Program-made: the position numbers and the translations under genes | Part shown: positions 43,201 to 59,519 of the stretch, in pieces | How positions within the stretch are numbered: position 1 is the stretch's first letter | How the letters are laid out: every line of letters begins with the position of its first letter | Source of the DNA: Balamuthia mandrillaris | Taxonomy: Eukaryota; Discosea; Longamoebia; Balamuthiidae | Length of the DNA: 64,000 nucleotides | Assembly (NCBI GenBank): GCA_031835245.1 | Contig: JAVKOQ010000009.1 | Coordinates: forward strand, 310,001 to 374,000 | Direction: 5' to 3' | Notes under the pieces: generated by a model | Seen by the model: only the letters and a program-made list of their open reading frames with translations | The model's database searches: none | What the model was told of the DNA's origin: nothing

Positions 43201-46200
43201 CTTCCACTTTTCTCGCGTTTTTCTTTTTCTCTTTTATTTTTTTCCTCGTACTTTTGGCTCTTATATTCTTTTCTTGTTCATCTTCTTGTTGGTCTGCTTC
43301 TTCATCTTATCTATCTGTTCGTCCTTCTAACTAACTTTTCTTTCTATCATTGATAAGACTGGATGTGTTATTGTGGTGGTTAGAAAAAGTGCATCGTCAA
43401 ATATCTAGAATCGGAAGCTTCTATCAACGGCTGACCCAAACGAGTTGGCTTCCCTCCACAAAAGGACTGATGCCTCCGAAACAGGTTTTCTTACGGGTAC
43501 CATCTGTAACAGAATTGTTTGGAGAAGATGATGTGCCGTTCCTAGACTTTTCGGGGCAACAAAATAGCGATGTTCAGTTGTCCTCTGAGCTTATAGACTT
43601 TTTGCAAGTCAATCGCAGCGCGGACGTTGACATTCTTTTGGAACAGCTGCAACCAAACAAGTAAGGATATCTCCTTTCTACTTTTTCTTTTCGGCTTTCT
43701 TTTGTTGTCGTCACACTAACAGAACAAATAAACAACCCAAAGGAAAAACCAAAACAAAGAGAGAAAAGGCTCGTCGTTGGAGTTTTTGAGCAAAGTTTAC
43801 ATCCAACTACATGCCAGAGCCACTACCAGTCAGGTCTCCAAAGAAAAGATCGTAGAGGCCTTTCGTCAAACCCCGTTACTCTTCACAGGAATCGAATGGA
43901 TGACTCTTTCTTCTTCTCCTTCATCAACATCTTCTTGTTCGTCTTCTGCTTCTGCTCCTTCTCCTTCACCGATTTTTTGGGAGGATTGTCCATTAGTATT
44001 TGATAGCGATGAACGCCAACACATTTACCTCAGTCGAACATGGAAAAGCAATCGTGATGACGAGCTCTTGCGACAATTCTTCGTTCAGACTCTTGGAATT
44101 GAGGAGAGAGTTGGTGCAGATGCGTTATTGGATCGTTTGGCGGAGCTTTCCCAGAGGCATTGCCAAGAGTTTGAGCTTATACGAAGAACCTATGAAGAGA
44201 TTCATAAGCGACTTACTGACGATACCGCCAAAGTACGTTGCAATTATTTTTGCTCTTTTTCTTTCTCTTTTTTGCTACCTCTTTTCCTTCGCTTGCTTTC
44301 GCTTCTCTTGTCTTTTTCTTCGTTGCTGATTCTAACTTATTTTCAAAGACAAAGTTCAAAGCATTTTTGAATCAACACCCTGCTCTAATCCTCGTAACTC
44401 ACCCTCGAATTGCTTGGGTTAGATCAACCGAGTGCATTTGGGAAGATATGTCGGAAGCTAGTTTGGACGAGTTTTATTATTTATGCAAGACATGGACGAT
44501 TACTGGAACCAGCTTGAAGCAATTTTTTACTGGCCACATGGGAGTTAAAGATGTTACTTCTGCGAATGATCTCGTCTTCATTCATTCAAAATACATAGGG
44601 TGATGCTCTCTCTCACCTCCTTTTCTCTCCTCTCTCTACGATTCTTATTCCTTTCGCTGATATAGGGCGAAAAATACGAGCACAAAGCGCATGGAATCTT
44701 TATACTCAGCTCTCAACGAAGCTCTTTCCGCCCTGCCAAAGAACTCCCAAAGAAAGGCGAATTGCATCTCCATTTCTTCCATTTGGGGAGGCCACGACTG
44801 GGTCCCTCTCTCTAACTGCGTTTGGGATGATAACTTGGCTGACATTTTTCCCGATGAGAGGTACTGCTATCTTTGCAGAGTCTACAACAACAAGAAAGAC
44901 CTGCAAGATTTCTTCGTCCAACGGTTGGGCATTCAAAAGCAATTGGGGCTGAAGAACGTCGTTGAGTTCTTAACGGGCCTTCAAAACGCTGAAGTTACCA
45001 TTGTACTTTCTCCTTTCTTTGCTTTCTTCCCTTTTGTGTTATAGCTTTTGTCCTCATTCCATCTCATTGCTTGTTCAACTTTTCTTACAAAAAGGCACAA
45101 ACAGCAACTATTTATACAGCTTTGTCAAAACTAGCAACCTCACAAGCCGCCATTTCATTCCTTCAACAAGCCTTCCAATCGCAACCTCTTCTCTTTGTTC
45201 CATCTTTTATTGATAGAGACAACAAGACTTGGACCACAAGTTTGGACTGTGTTTGGCAAGATGTCTCTCGAGACTTTCTCGCTGAGCTTGTCTGCCTTTC
45301 AAAATACTATCCTAAAGACTTGAAACGGTTCTTTACCAATGTATTGGCCGTCAAGGATGAGCCTGACGTTACTATCATTCTTCGCATTTGGAATAATCTT
45401 TGCTCTTCTTCTTTCTTTTCTTCTTCGTTCTCGACCTCCTCATCTTCACCTGCATCTTCACCTGTTTCTACTCGCAACTCTCCGTCTGCTGCTTCATTCT
45501 CTTCGTTCAAACGACGAAACTACATAGAGACGATATTATCAAAAGGGATATTCCCTTCCCTTCTACATCTCTGCAGCAAAGCAAGAGACTCTCATCTACA
45601 CCTGAAAGAGTTAAAAGAAGCGATAAATTATTCGTCCTCTTCTTCTGTTCCTCATATTCAGATGTGGACTATAGAACGAAAGTGGAGACCTTTGCATCAA
45701 GTGTATTGGACTCATGATCCCACTCTCCTTTCCTTGTTCGAAGATTTCGCCCCTTGTTCTTCTTCTTCTTCCTCCCCTTCTTCTCCTTGTCCTTGTCCTT
45801 CTTGTCTTCTTCATTTTCTCCCCCTTCCTCCTGTTTCCTCTTCTTCGTCTGTATCACAAGAGATTTATGGGTTGGACTTTAGCCTCGCTTGGAAACATCC
45901 AGGCGAGAGCATGGACGAGTTTTCACGTTTGTGTTTCTCTCTTTTGGGACTTCGTGACCTCGCTTCTGTCATCCGGAAAGCTCCTTGCTTTCATGCAGCT
46001 GAAGATGATGAAGAGGAGGAAGAAGAAGAAGAGGAGGCGATCAACAGACGACCTCGCTATTTGACGGAGATGTTGAAGATTCGCTTTTGTACGTTTCTTT
46101 GGAATAAGGACAAGCAAACGTATCTGAGACTTAAAGAAAATGGAGGTAGGTTTCTTTCTCTCGTTCTCTCTTTCTCCTTCTTCTAACCAAAAATCTATTC

Positions 46201-48426
46201 TTTGAAGAACTTTCAAGCTTTTTAAAGGCCAGAGAAGAACAAGTTCCACATTTGTCTATTCACTATCGTCATCAAGAACAAGTTCTTCGCGATATTCCTT
46301 CATCCATGTTTTTGCACTACAACTCTCCAAAGCACGAAGAAAGCAGCAAGAAAGAAGGAGAAGGAGCCGGACTAAACCTACTTTCACAACTTCCTGTACT
46401 CTATCTTTCCAAAGCTATAGAGAGTGACGTGGATGAATTCGCAAGCGAAATGACTACTTTTGTTCAATCTCTTCTCGCCTCGTCTTCTTCTCCCTCGTCT
46501 TCTCAACAATTTTCTTCAATGTTGTCTTCCTCCTCCTCTTCGACGACATTACCAACGACCAACGATTGGGAGCATTACTTTGCTCGTTATGCCGGCACAC
46601 GAGAAGATCTCCAGTTTACCAACTACTCCACAACGAGAACCAAAGCAAATAACTTGATGATGAATTGCAGCATTTCTCTTGAAGAAGCGAAATGGATCTT
46701 AGAAGAAGGCGAAATGAAGGATCAAATGCAAGTGATAACGAAGGAAGACATCGAAGCAGAAGAAGATGTCATCGTCATCGGATTCAAGTATCGTCGAGAA
46801 GAGGATCGCTGTCCTCTTCCGTTAACAACAACGCTGGCAGCAAAGCCGAAGATGGAACGTCGCCGTCGAAGCAACACAAGAAAGAAAAACAGAAGAAGCA
46901 GGAGTCAAAGTATTTACGCTGAGAAAGAACAAGCGAACGAAAAAGAAAACGAGGAAGAAAATGAGGAAGAAGTATTTGCTTCGGTGATTTCGTTGCAAAC
47001 GTCAACGGGACAACAGTTGGAAGTGAATTTGGATTCGGAGCAGTTGAAAAAGTTGATGTTGGAGTTGTTGGATGACGTCGACGACATGGACTTTTTGGCA
47101 GAAGTGGTGAAGCAAAAGAGGAAAGAGAAAGAGAGGAGGCTTTTGCAGATGAGGATGCATAGAGGTAGTACCCCGGCGTCGCCCACAATAATGACACCCC
47201 CAAAGAAAGAAGAAGACAAGGAGAGAAGGAGTATCAACAACAAAGAAAAGGAGAAAGAGGAGACAGAAAAGGCTCAACAAGAAAAAGAAGAAAAAGGGAA
47301 AGAGAAAGCAATACCTAACGAACAGATTAAACACAGAGGAGGTGAAGAAAGGCCAAAAGAAGAAGAAGAAGAAGAAGAAGAAGAAGAAGAAACCGAACAA
47401 GAACGAGAGAAGGGAAGAACCGTAGTTCCAGTTGTGGATTCTGTTGTTCTTCCGTCAGACCCGCTATCAAGTGCAATCATTCAACCTTTCATCATACAAC
47501 CATCTATCATAACATGGCAAACGGTTCAAAGTCATCTTCACCGCAGCAATAACTTATTTCCTTCATCATCTTCTGCTTCGTCATCACGACCTGTTATTCA
47601 TCTCTCGTTTCGAAGTTTGGGAAGGCTTGTTGAAGAGTCTGTGCTTGAACGATTTCATTCTTATGATAGACCTTCCTTTGGTGATTATCTTCCTTTTAAT
47701 TTATCTCTTTTTTGAACCAATCTGCTAACACGATCTCGTATTTTCTGTTAAAGTGTATAACAGGTCATCTTCAGCGCTGGCATACATGAGAGAATGCGAA
47801 GAACGAGATGCAGTGATAAAAGAGTACATACGAAGTTGGCAATGGAGCAACAGCCGCCGCTTCAATCTGCTGCGCAAACTCGTTCTTCAGCCCTCCTTGT
47901 TGCTCGGGTCCTTCTCCAACAATGTATGTATATTCTTCTCCTTCAGAATAGGGCGGAAACAGAAGAGGCAAAGATTGAATAACAAACTACCTTTATAAAA
48001 AAACAGGTGTTGGTCTACGAGTTTGATTGGGAAATACCGTACTATTGCAATCAAGAGGACTCCAACAACAATGACGACAGAGCTGATCTTATCTGTTGCA
48101 ACGGAGAAGACGGATTAGACTTTCTCATCGTCGTAATAATCGCACGTTCTGAAGAAGATGAAGAGCGTGCACCAAACAAACCTTCAAAGAGAATACGAAG
48201 AGATGAAAAACTGGCCAAAGCACGAATGCGGTATTATTGCAAAGTGTTTAGAGATAGCCACCCATGGGCGAGATCCATTCATGCGGTGACGTATAGCGAA
48301 AGCGATGGAGTCATTGACCGGATGAGACTTCGTGGATTGCACGAAACGAGCCGAACGCCTAGAACAAGAAAGGAAAAGGAAACAGAGGGAGAAGAGGACG
48401 AGGAACGGGAAGAAAATGATGAATGA
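40291..48426 (+). CDS. NO VEIN-like giant protein with HSP90-type ATPase
   Basis: Twelve exons (40291-40929, 41028-41756, 41824-42582, 42664-43175, 43358-43660, 43764-44232, 44349-44599, 44666-45002, 45095-46145, 46208-47680, 47754-47923, 48007-48426) give 2370 codons. The N-terminus is a GHKL/HSP90-like ATPase of the sacsin/NO VEIN type: HFILELLQNAEDNRY (N box), NNEVGFDERDVNAIC, and YIGEKGIGFKSVF. The middle holds at least five diverged modules of about 100 residues, each with W, a (C)VW-D or similar, and FF..LGI, for example NCVWDDNLADIF and ECIWEDM. Several modules map one per exon. A Lys/Glu-rich region precedes a C-terminal domain (VLVYEFDWEIPYYC, RADLICC, LIVVIIAR) with a nuclease-like look that I cannot assign. 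NO VEIN acts in plant development; the function here is unknown. The acceptor at 43763 is the weakest junction. Confidence 0.75.
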
Positions 48427-48507
48427 AGGGCATATAATTCGGGAGATGTTATTTTGTCAGTCGGATTTCCTTTAGAGCCTGTTTTCTGTCTTTTTCCTGC
48501 AATCCTT

Positions 48508-49470
48508 TCAGCAGTTGATCGTTCTGTTGGAAATAGCAGTGGCATTGGCACATTCGTGGTGAGCATTATTCTGGGTTCTCTTCTATGCCTCTTCTTTGCT
48601 TCTCTCCTCGCTGTTCTCTCTTCTCTCTTCTCTATTCGCTCACTCTCTCCTTCTCACTCTCTCTCTTTCTCTCTTACGTACCTCAGAAAGAGCAGATTGA
48701 TACTCTTCAGGCGTCAAAGCCTCCTCCACGCCCAAGTACTTTCGCACTTGTTCTCCCGATTTCCCTTTTTATCATGAATTCGTCCACTCACATAAGCAAA
48801 CCATAAAGAACTCAAACAAGAAAGGCAGCAGAGAAAACAAACCTCGAAGAGAGTCAGCAGCTTTTCGACAACAAAGCTCCAACAACGGAGGAATGTGCAA
48901 GTAATTGGCCGCCAAAATGACAGCGAACAGCTTGGACCTGCTCCTGTTCAGACCATGCCGCTGGCACCAGGCCTCCTCCCACTCTGTGAGCTCTCTCTTC
49001 TCCATCTCTTGCTGTCTGTAGGTGTCCAGCTGCTGTTGCTGCTGCTTCGCCACCATCAACTCTGCTCCCGGTGAGTCGTCATCGCAAGTACAAAATTTAT
49101 AGCGCCTATGAAAGTCATCCTCGTCTTCCTCTTCTTCTTGCTCTTCTTCCCCCTTTTCTTTCTGTTTGGACTCGTGCTCTGTTTTTTTCTTCGTTTTCTT
49201 CTTGTTCGTTTGGTAGAACTCGGAGGTGACAAGCCAACCGCAGTATTCGATGACCAGAGAGAGAATGGAAGAGGGAACGTTGGGGAGGAAGATGGGGGTC
49301 GTCTCGTCCTCCTCATGCTCGCAGTGAGGCATGCTCTCCGGGCCGACCTCTTCTAGATCGGTGAGCATGTGTTTGACGGTACGACTGCACATGGCCACTC
49401 CCTCCGGCACGTCAAAGATCTCGCCGTCGGCACTTTCCAGCCGCAACGCTTTGCCTGCGCTTCGTTCCAT
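48508..49470 (-). CDS. SKP1-like protein with acidic insertion
   Basis: Exons 49470-48843, 48764-48682 and, less certainly, 48570-48508. The N-terminal BTB/POZ part reads LESADGEIFDVPEGVAMCS, then PIFLPNVPSSILSLVIEYC. The C-terminal part reads KLFAVILAANYLHIPPLLEL, CRKAADSLRG, then GKSGEQVRKYLGV and ALTPEEYQSALSE, the F-box-binding helices of SKP1. Between the two lies a Lys/Glu/Gln-rich insertion of roughly 70-80 residues where SKP1 has a short linker. The last exon (NNAHHECAN...) does not look like a SKP1 tail, and reading past 48682 is an alternative. The start at 49470 is preferred because the upstream frame has no SKP1 similarity. It probably bridges F-box proteins to cullin. Confidence 0.85.
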
Positions 49471-49586
49471 CTGTTTCTTTTTTGTGCATATTTTATTTTT
49501 TCCCCGATCAAAACATAACCACTCTCTTGTCTGTCCGCAACAACTATATTGTCTACTTTCCTGTCTGTCCACAACAATTAGAGTAA

Positions 49587-49594
49587 TGTCGACA
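49587..49594. promoter_or_regulatory. TGTCGACA palindrome
   Basis: An exact TGTCGACA lies 117 bases upstream of the SKP1-like ATG (49470, minus) and 205 bases upstream of the UNC-93-like ATG (49799, plus). Confidence 0.5.
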
Positions 49595-49798
49595 TTTTCA
49601 TTGCCTGAATTCCGAAAATTGTTTTGATTCATGCCGACACATCAATACGTCAGGTCAATTGGACGTCAGCTTGTGCACGATAGGCAACGAGGAAAATAAA
49701 TAAAGGTGTCCCCTCATAAATGAAACGCAAAAACAAGAAAGAAGAAGAAAAAATTGTTGGGAAGCAGTAACGAACGACGGGAGGGGGCAGGGTCGTAG

Positions 49799-51876
49799 AT
49801 GGAGCACGAAACCAGAGGAGAGGTGTTCTCCTCGGCGGCAACGAGCAGTTGGCGGGACACCCCGCGTAAAGGACGGGGAGGAGCGTTGTTTGGGATCGGA
49901 ACGCGGCACGTCATCAACGTGCTGTTACTCAGCCTCGGCTTCTTTGGTCTCTTCTTCGCCTATGGGTAAAGCCATCCCTTCTTCATCAATCTTTTTTTTC
50001 AGAAAACTTACTTTTTTTCGCCCTTCCTTTCAGCACTACCCAAAACCTTTTGAGCAGCATCGTGCCAGAAAAACTGGGCTACTGGAGCTTGGCCACCATC
50101 TATGCCAGCTTCTGCGTGTCCTCTCTGCTGGTGGCCACGCCCGTGGTGGAGCTGCTCAAGCCCAAGTGGGCCATGATCTTTGGCGCCCTCGGCTATTTGC
50201 TCTTCCTGATAGCCAACTTGCATCCGCGTTGGTGGACGCTCATTCCGGCTGCCGTTATTCTGGGCATTGGTGCTGGCGTTATTTGGACGGGACAGGGTTT
50301 GATTTGCTCCTCTTTCTTGTTATCTCTTCTCTCTACTCTCTCCTCTCTCCTCTATCCTCTCTCCGCTCTCCTCTCTCTGCTCTGTCTTCTCTCCGCTTTG
50401 CTTTCGTGCTCTGTCGTTTCGTTCTGCGTGTCTGCTTCTTTGTTCTCTTTAGTATTTTTTCTTCACTTTTTTTCGAATATAGATTGAACATTTGCTTCTT
50501 TGAAAAACAACGTTCAGGGGCATATCTAACGAGTGCTGGAGTGAACTATGCGGCAGCCAGAAATGAACCCACCAAGTCAGCAATGGGTTTGTTCAACGGC
50601 ATTTTCTTTGGCATTTTCATGGTTTGAACGAAACACAAAGAACATATTTTTAAAAAAAAATAAGAGTGACACAAGCAACTTTCAGGAGAATGAAAACTAA
50701 CTTCTTCTTTGTTGCAACAGTTGACACAAGTGTTGGGCAACTTGATAGGCAGCTTGATATTGATGTATGGCGGCAGCGATCAAGAAAGAGCCATCGACAT
50801 TTTGTTCTACTGCTTCATCGGTGTAGCTGCGTTTGGCATCGCTGTATTTCTCCTTTTGGGAAGAGAGAAGAAGGCAAACGAGCTGGCCTATGAAGAAATC
50901 GTTAGCGACAGTGAAGGCGAAGGGTACCCTTCTCACTTGTTATTTGCGTTCTTTTCCCCTATCCCTAAGGGCGCATCAACAACCAAAGGAACACGCCTAG
51001 ACCTGTAAAAAAGATACCAGCGCAAGGGTCGTTCATGATGAGAACGCTGAACAATGTTGCCCAAGCCTTTTTGCTGCTGCGGGACGTGCGAATGTTGCTA
51101 TTAATCCCCATCCTTATTTATACTGGCTTAGAACAAGGCTTTACTTTTGGAGACTTTACGTCAGGTACTCAACGAGTTTCTTCTTCTTCTTCTTCTTCTT
51201 CTTCTTCTTCTTTTTCTTCTTTCCCTTGTCTTCTCGTATACTTTGCTTGAGTGAATGTGACTAACATTTGCGTTCATAAGACATTGTAAAGGAATCCAAA
51301 GGAAAAGAATGGATAGGATACATCCTCTCCGTATACGGCCTCTTTGACGCCCTTGGCAGCGTGGTCATCGGCAAAGTAGCCGACCGCCTGGGCAAAAGAG
51401 TGGTGCTGGCCGTAGGCGTACTCTGCCATATCATCTTTTGCACCTTCTACCTCGTTTTACCCGAGTTCAAGGATTGGGATTTCTTTGGCTCTCACCTCTA
51501 CACGCTCTTCATCAGCGCTGCCTTTCTCGGCGCCGGCGACAGCTGCTTCAACCTCTTTGGCCCGATCATGATGGGTGTATTCTTCTCGGACAAAGCGGAG
51601 GCGGCCTTCTCCAACTTGAAGCTGTGGCAGTCCATCGGCTCAGTGGCGGCCTTCTCCTGGGGTCCGGTGTTGATGCTGCGCTATAAGCTGGTCATATTGG
51701 TGGCGGTGCTCTTGGTTGCCATTAGTTGTGTTGTTGTGTTGGACTTGTTTGTGGCTTCCATCAACTCCGTTGCTGACAACAACAAGCAGGGAGACGAGGA
51801 GGAGGAAACCGGGCAGCCACCCGTATTCGAATCGGCTTCACCTGCTGCTGTGGTAACCACCAGTGTAGTAAACTAA
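49799..51876 (+). CDS. UNC-93-like major facilitator protein
   Basis: Six exons (49799-49965, 50034-50296, 50518-50621, 50721-50923, 50989-51164, 51281-51876) give 502 codons. About eleven or twelve hydrophobic segments are visible, beginning VINVLLLSLGFFGLFFAYGT. UNC-93 family marks include TTQNLLSSIVP, WTGQGAYLTSAGVNYA, SAMGLFNGIFFGIFM, YTGLEQGFTFGDFTS and the large central loop with SDSEGE. UNC-93 proteins regulate ion channels or trafficking; transport activity is unproven. The fifth acceptor was moved to 50988 because only that site keeps the frame open. It ends with an acidic cytosolic tail. Confidence 0.88.
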
Positions 51877-52389
51877 CTTAATATAACGCATTTTTCGTTT
51901 AAGTCCCATCTCTTTACTGGGAGCAGGTTTGTGTCACTATCCCAAAGTACCGAAGGAGAAAACGAAGCAGAGAAAGGACGTCTTTCCTTCTTCGCAGCTG
52001 CTTTTGTTTGTTTACGTTGAGGCTCAAAGCGGGTAACCGCACCCATCCCGACTCGCAAAAGTAGTGCAAGCACAGATGGGCGCCGCTCCCCTGGTCCAAA
52101 AAAAGCGAAAAACAAGAGAAAAAAGAGCCGAAAAAAAATTTCGGCCCCATTTTTCTCCGTGTCGTTGTGGAATGGTTTGTTTGGGTGTCAGCAAATGTGC
52201 ATCATCTCTTTGCGATCATCAACGCACATCACTCGATCCCAGATAAGGACAGGCTAAATTTTTCACTCCTCAGGAGTTGGCCTATTTATAATTTGCGTTC
52301 CCCGACTTTTTATTGTGGGAGGAAATGATGTCGACATCATTCTTATCGTTCCGAACATTCTTTTCTTTTCCCTTCTTCTCCCGTCTTCT
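51877..52389. other. Convergent intergenic region
   Basis: About 510 bases between the UNC-93-like stop and the last stop of the decayed acyl-CoA synthetase. A TGTCGACA lies at 52329-52336, here not next to a start codon. The minus strand at 52263-52344 can encode NDVDIISSHNKKSGN, perhaps a remnant of the synthetase C-terminal domain. Confidence 0.45.
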
Positions 52390-52554
52390 TTACGCGAGAG
52401 TAAAGTCACCAGAGGCAGACATGGTCGCGGGGAGGCCTGTGTCGAGCCATCCATCGGCACCAAGCACCTGCTTCGTTGCCGCATCGTCCTCCCAATACTT
52501 TTGCATTGTGTTGTATCTGTAGAATTATTTTTTTTTGTTTTCAAAAAAGTCAGT

Positions 52555-52590
<36 letters not shown>

Positions 52591-54500
52591 ACAGATAAGG
52601 AGGAAATACCCTTTCACATAAAGCTTGCCGCTAACGCCTGGCTTCACAATTGTGCCTTTGTTGTCCACCACTTTAGCCTTTTTTTTTCAAGAATAAATAT
52701 TTAAAATGAACGAGAAAAATCAGAGAATGGGAGGAAGGAAAGCAGCAAGAAAAGGGGAAATAATGAATGCCTTTTTGTCTTCTTCTTACTACAAAAAAGA
52801 AAAGAAAGAAAGCAAAGAACAGAAAATAAAATTGAGAGGAGTACAAACCTCAACATGAGGCAAAAGCTTGCCAGCAGAGGCGGAGGACATGCCGTCCTTG
52901 ATGCTTCTGTGGAGGAAGGCACCGCCAGCCTCCGTCGTGCCGTGAGCAATCACGACGTCCTCCAGTTTGAGGGAGGCAAGGGCCTCCTCCGCTAGCTGCG
53001 ATACTTTCTCTGTGTTGAGTGCTCCAAATTGGGGATCATTCACTGCAGGAAGGAATAGAGTAAGAAAATGAATAAGAAGAAAGAGATGGCAATAAAGAAC
53101 GAAAAAGAAAAATGACAAAGCAAAGCAAAAGAGAAAGCAAAAGATTATAGACAATCAGAACTTCATAAGACAAAGAGGAAAGCTGATAATGGCGAGGATG
53201 AACAGGGAACATACCAACAACGATCTTCTTCAAGGTGTTCAGTTTAACTTTGGAAAGCAAGGGGTTTTGGAGGATGGCTTGCAGTTGCGGAGCAGTGCAG
53301 TGAAGCCAAGTGCAGGAGTCCCTCTCGATGGTCTTCAGCACACGCTCTGGCGTGAACACGTGGTCCGAGAGAACCACCACAGAGCCTCTTGTCAAGCAAG
53401 CCAATGTACCTTTGGAGAATAGAAGCGGAATTGGAAATGAGAAAAGCAAAGAAAAAAAAGATTACAAAAAAAGCGAAGATTGTTGTTACCCGTGGAGAAT
53501 CCAAGAGCTGATTGCAATGGAGAAGCAAAGCAAACGCGGTCATCAATGGTGAGCCCCAACACGCTTCCAAACTGGGCGGCCGAATTTATAACGCTACGAT
53601 GACTAAATGCTGCTGCCTGTTAAAGAAAGCATCACAAAAAGCAAAAAATAAATAAAATTAAAGATGGAATTAATCAGTAAGGGAGGACAAGAAAAAAGCA
53701 AAAACAGAAAAAAAAAAGAAAAGAACGGAGAGCGAGAAGAGAAGCAGAAATACGAACGCGAGGAATGGAGTGTTTAGTGTGGAACGAGATGAAGGTCTCG
53801 TCCGGTTTTACTACGCCAGGATTGGGCAACTGGCTTGGAGTAGCATCCACCCATATCATATCCCTTAACATAATGAATCCTATTTATTTATTTTTTTTTT
53901 TGAAGAAAAAAGTCAGACTAAGAGAGGAAATGGGAGAAAAAGGAAGAGAAAAGAGGAACCAGCTTCTCTGTCGGACCCATTCTGCAGGAGAAAACGAAGA
54001 CTAGGAAACTTTTTAGATTTGAAGGGAACCTCATAAACAGGCCCTATGGTGGGTCATGGCATACATTGGTTCCAAACAATGATCGAGTTTTCAAAAAAAA
54101 AAAAAAACAACAACAACAACAACACATGCGGTTAGCACCAGGAGAAAAGGGAGAATAATAACAACTCGCGCCTACATTCTGCTAGCTCGGGAACGATTTT
54201 GGAGGTAAAGAAGTCTATATTATCTCTGCCGCGCACCTTTTGAGGCACGATTACTGCTTTAGGCTTCAGCGACTTGATAGTGTGTCTGTGTTCATCCGAT
54301 CGCATTAGAACGGGAAAACCTTCTGTTTGAAAATTCAGAAAAGGGTTTTAGCTTGAACGTACTCGATTGCCTCTTGGGAAGCGAGAGGGTCCATGCACGC
54401 CACACGAACGCCTGCTTTTCCAGTGGCCAATTGGAGAATGAACTATTACAGTTTTTTGTCAGGTGTCATGGCTATAAACAATTGAGGAAAACAGAAAAGC

Positions 54501-54543
<43 letters not shown>

Positions 54544-54879
54544 CAGAAAGAACGAGAGAAGAGATATAAGAATAAAGAAAGAGGAGGAGAGACAGAACAT
54601 ACCGTTTCAGTGTCGTCGGGAAGCATAAGGCCAAAGCAGTCTCCTAACTTTCTGTGCGTTCTGATGGTTCCGAAGCCATTGGCATAGTTGTCCACATTCT
54701 CGTTCAGCTTCAAGAAGGTGAGCTTGGTGTTGTACTGGTGCTCCGCAATGAAGGCGTCCCTGTGTTCCAAACGCTCCGCAGCGCCCTCGACAATGTCCCG
54801 GACTGTTTTGTCCTCTACCAGCGGAAGCTTTCCCTCCTCGCCCTTTGCTTGCGAGGTCTTGTACTTTTCTACACGACGA

Positions 54880-54919
<40 letters not shown>

Positions 54920-55171
54920 AACAAGAGAGACAAGGAAAGAGAGGAGAGAGAAGAACAAGCAAAGTTTAGACCGTTTCACGAGAATAAAATCAAAGGGAAA
55001 AAAGTAGCCGGTTGAAAAAATAAAAAAGAAAAATAAAATACCAGAGGAGGAAGCGCTAGCGTAAAGGCGAGCGTTGTTGGAGAGAGGGGCAGAGGAGGAA
55101 CGCCGAAGAAGCGAAAAGGTAGCCGAGCCGCTGTCGAAGCCGACCTTTTGTCTAACGAGTGTTCGCAACAT
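52390..55171 (-). pseudogene. Degenerate acyl-CoA synthetase (AMP-binding family)
   Basis: Eleven recognisable exons: 55171-55042, 54868-54603, 54442-54363, then six or more to the stop at 52390. They encode an Arg/Ser-rich presequence (MLRTLVRQKVGF) and a typical order of ANL blocks: DIVEGAAERL, LATGKAGVRVACMDPL, FPSLRFLLQNGSDR, SHRSVINSAAQ, TLACLTRGSVVVLSD, AHGTTEAG, GKLYVKG and DGWLDTG. Several key points are broken. The P-loop TSGTTGxPK region reads FISFHTKHSIPR. The HGTTE motif is kept, but TGD in the adenylate motif reads TGLP. The frame ends at GDFTLA, before the C-terminal domain with its catalytic Lys. The exon 3 to exon 4 junction cannot be joined in frame by one base. Either a pseudogene or a catalytically dead paralogue. 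Confidence 0.65.
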
Positions 55172-55630
55172 GCTTGGTTGTGTATACTTCTAAAAAAAAA
55201 AAGATCAACAACGCTCCCTTGCTGACCGGCTATTTCAGCAGTGGTTCAATGGAAAAGAAGGATTTTGGATGAAGAAGGGTGGAACAACAACCAAGAACAA
55301 AAAAAATAAAATAAAATCCCTCTCTGCTTTCCCTCTTCCTTTTCTTCTCTATTTTTTTTTCTTTTTGGGGCCAAAAAAAAAAAATAAATAAATAAATAAA
55401 TATTCCGGTATGCTGTACATGTCGTGCACGATTATTTCACCTTTTGTGCACCCAAGGTCAAACGAACAAGCTCGACCTGTGCAGTTATTGTTCAGCGTTA
55501 CCTATCTTCTCTCCTCTCTCCTATCTTCCCTCCTCGCTCGTCTCTATAGACATCCCGCGTTGCTCTGAATAGAGAGAAACAACCAAATAAATAAATAGCT
55601 TTTCACACAAACGAACCAACACCAAAAGCT
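55172..55630. other. Intergenic region between two minus-strand genes
   Basis: About 460 bases upstream of the acyl-CoA synthetase-like start and downstream of the glycosyltransferase stop. It has an AAAT repeat at 55379-55402 and CTC-rich sequence at 55510-55540. No supported gene. Confidence 0.55.
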
Positions 55631-59270
<3,640 letters not shown>

Positions 59271-59519
59271 AGCGCAAGGCCACTTCTGCCCAACTATGCC
59301 CGAGACTTGATCTTTTCGTTGTTGAAGTTGGAGGACAAACGTGTTAGACGGTTCTTGGAATAAATTCAAACGCACGCAAAGCAAAGGAGGAACTACCGAC
59401 TGGAGCCCAGCCAACAAATCTCTCCGCTCCTGCTCGCCACCTCTCGGGAGACTTCATTGGGTTTCATTCTATCTTTTTTTTAACCGACACTGCAAAATTC
59501 ATGCTTGATTTCATCAACC

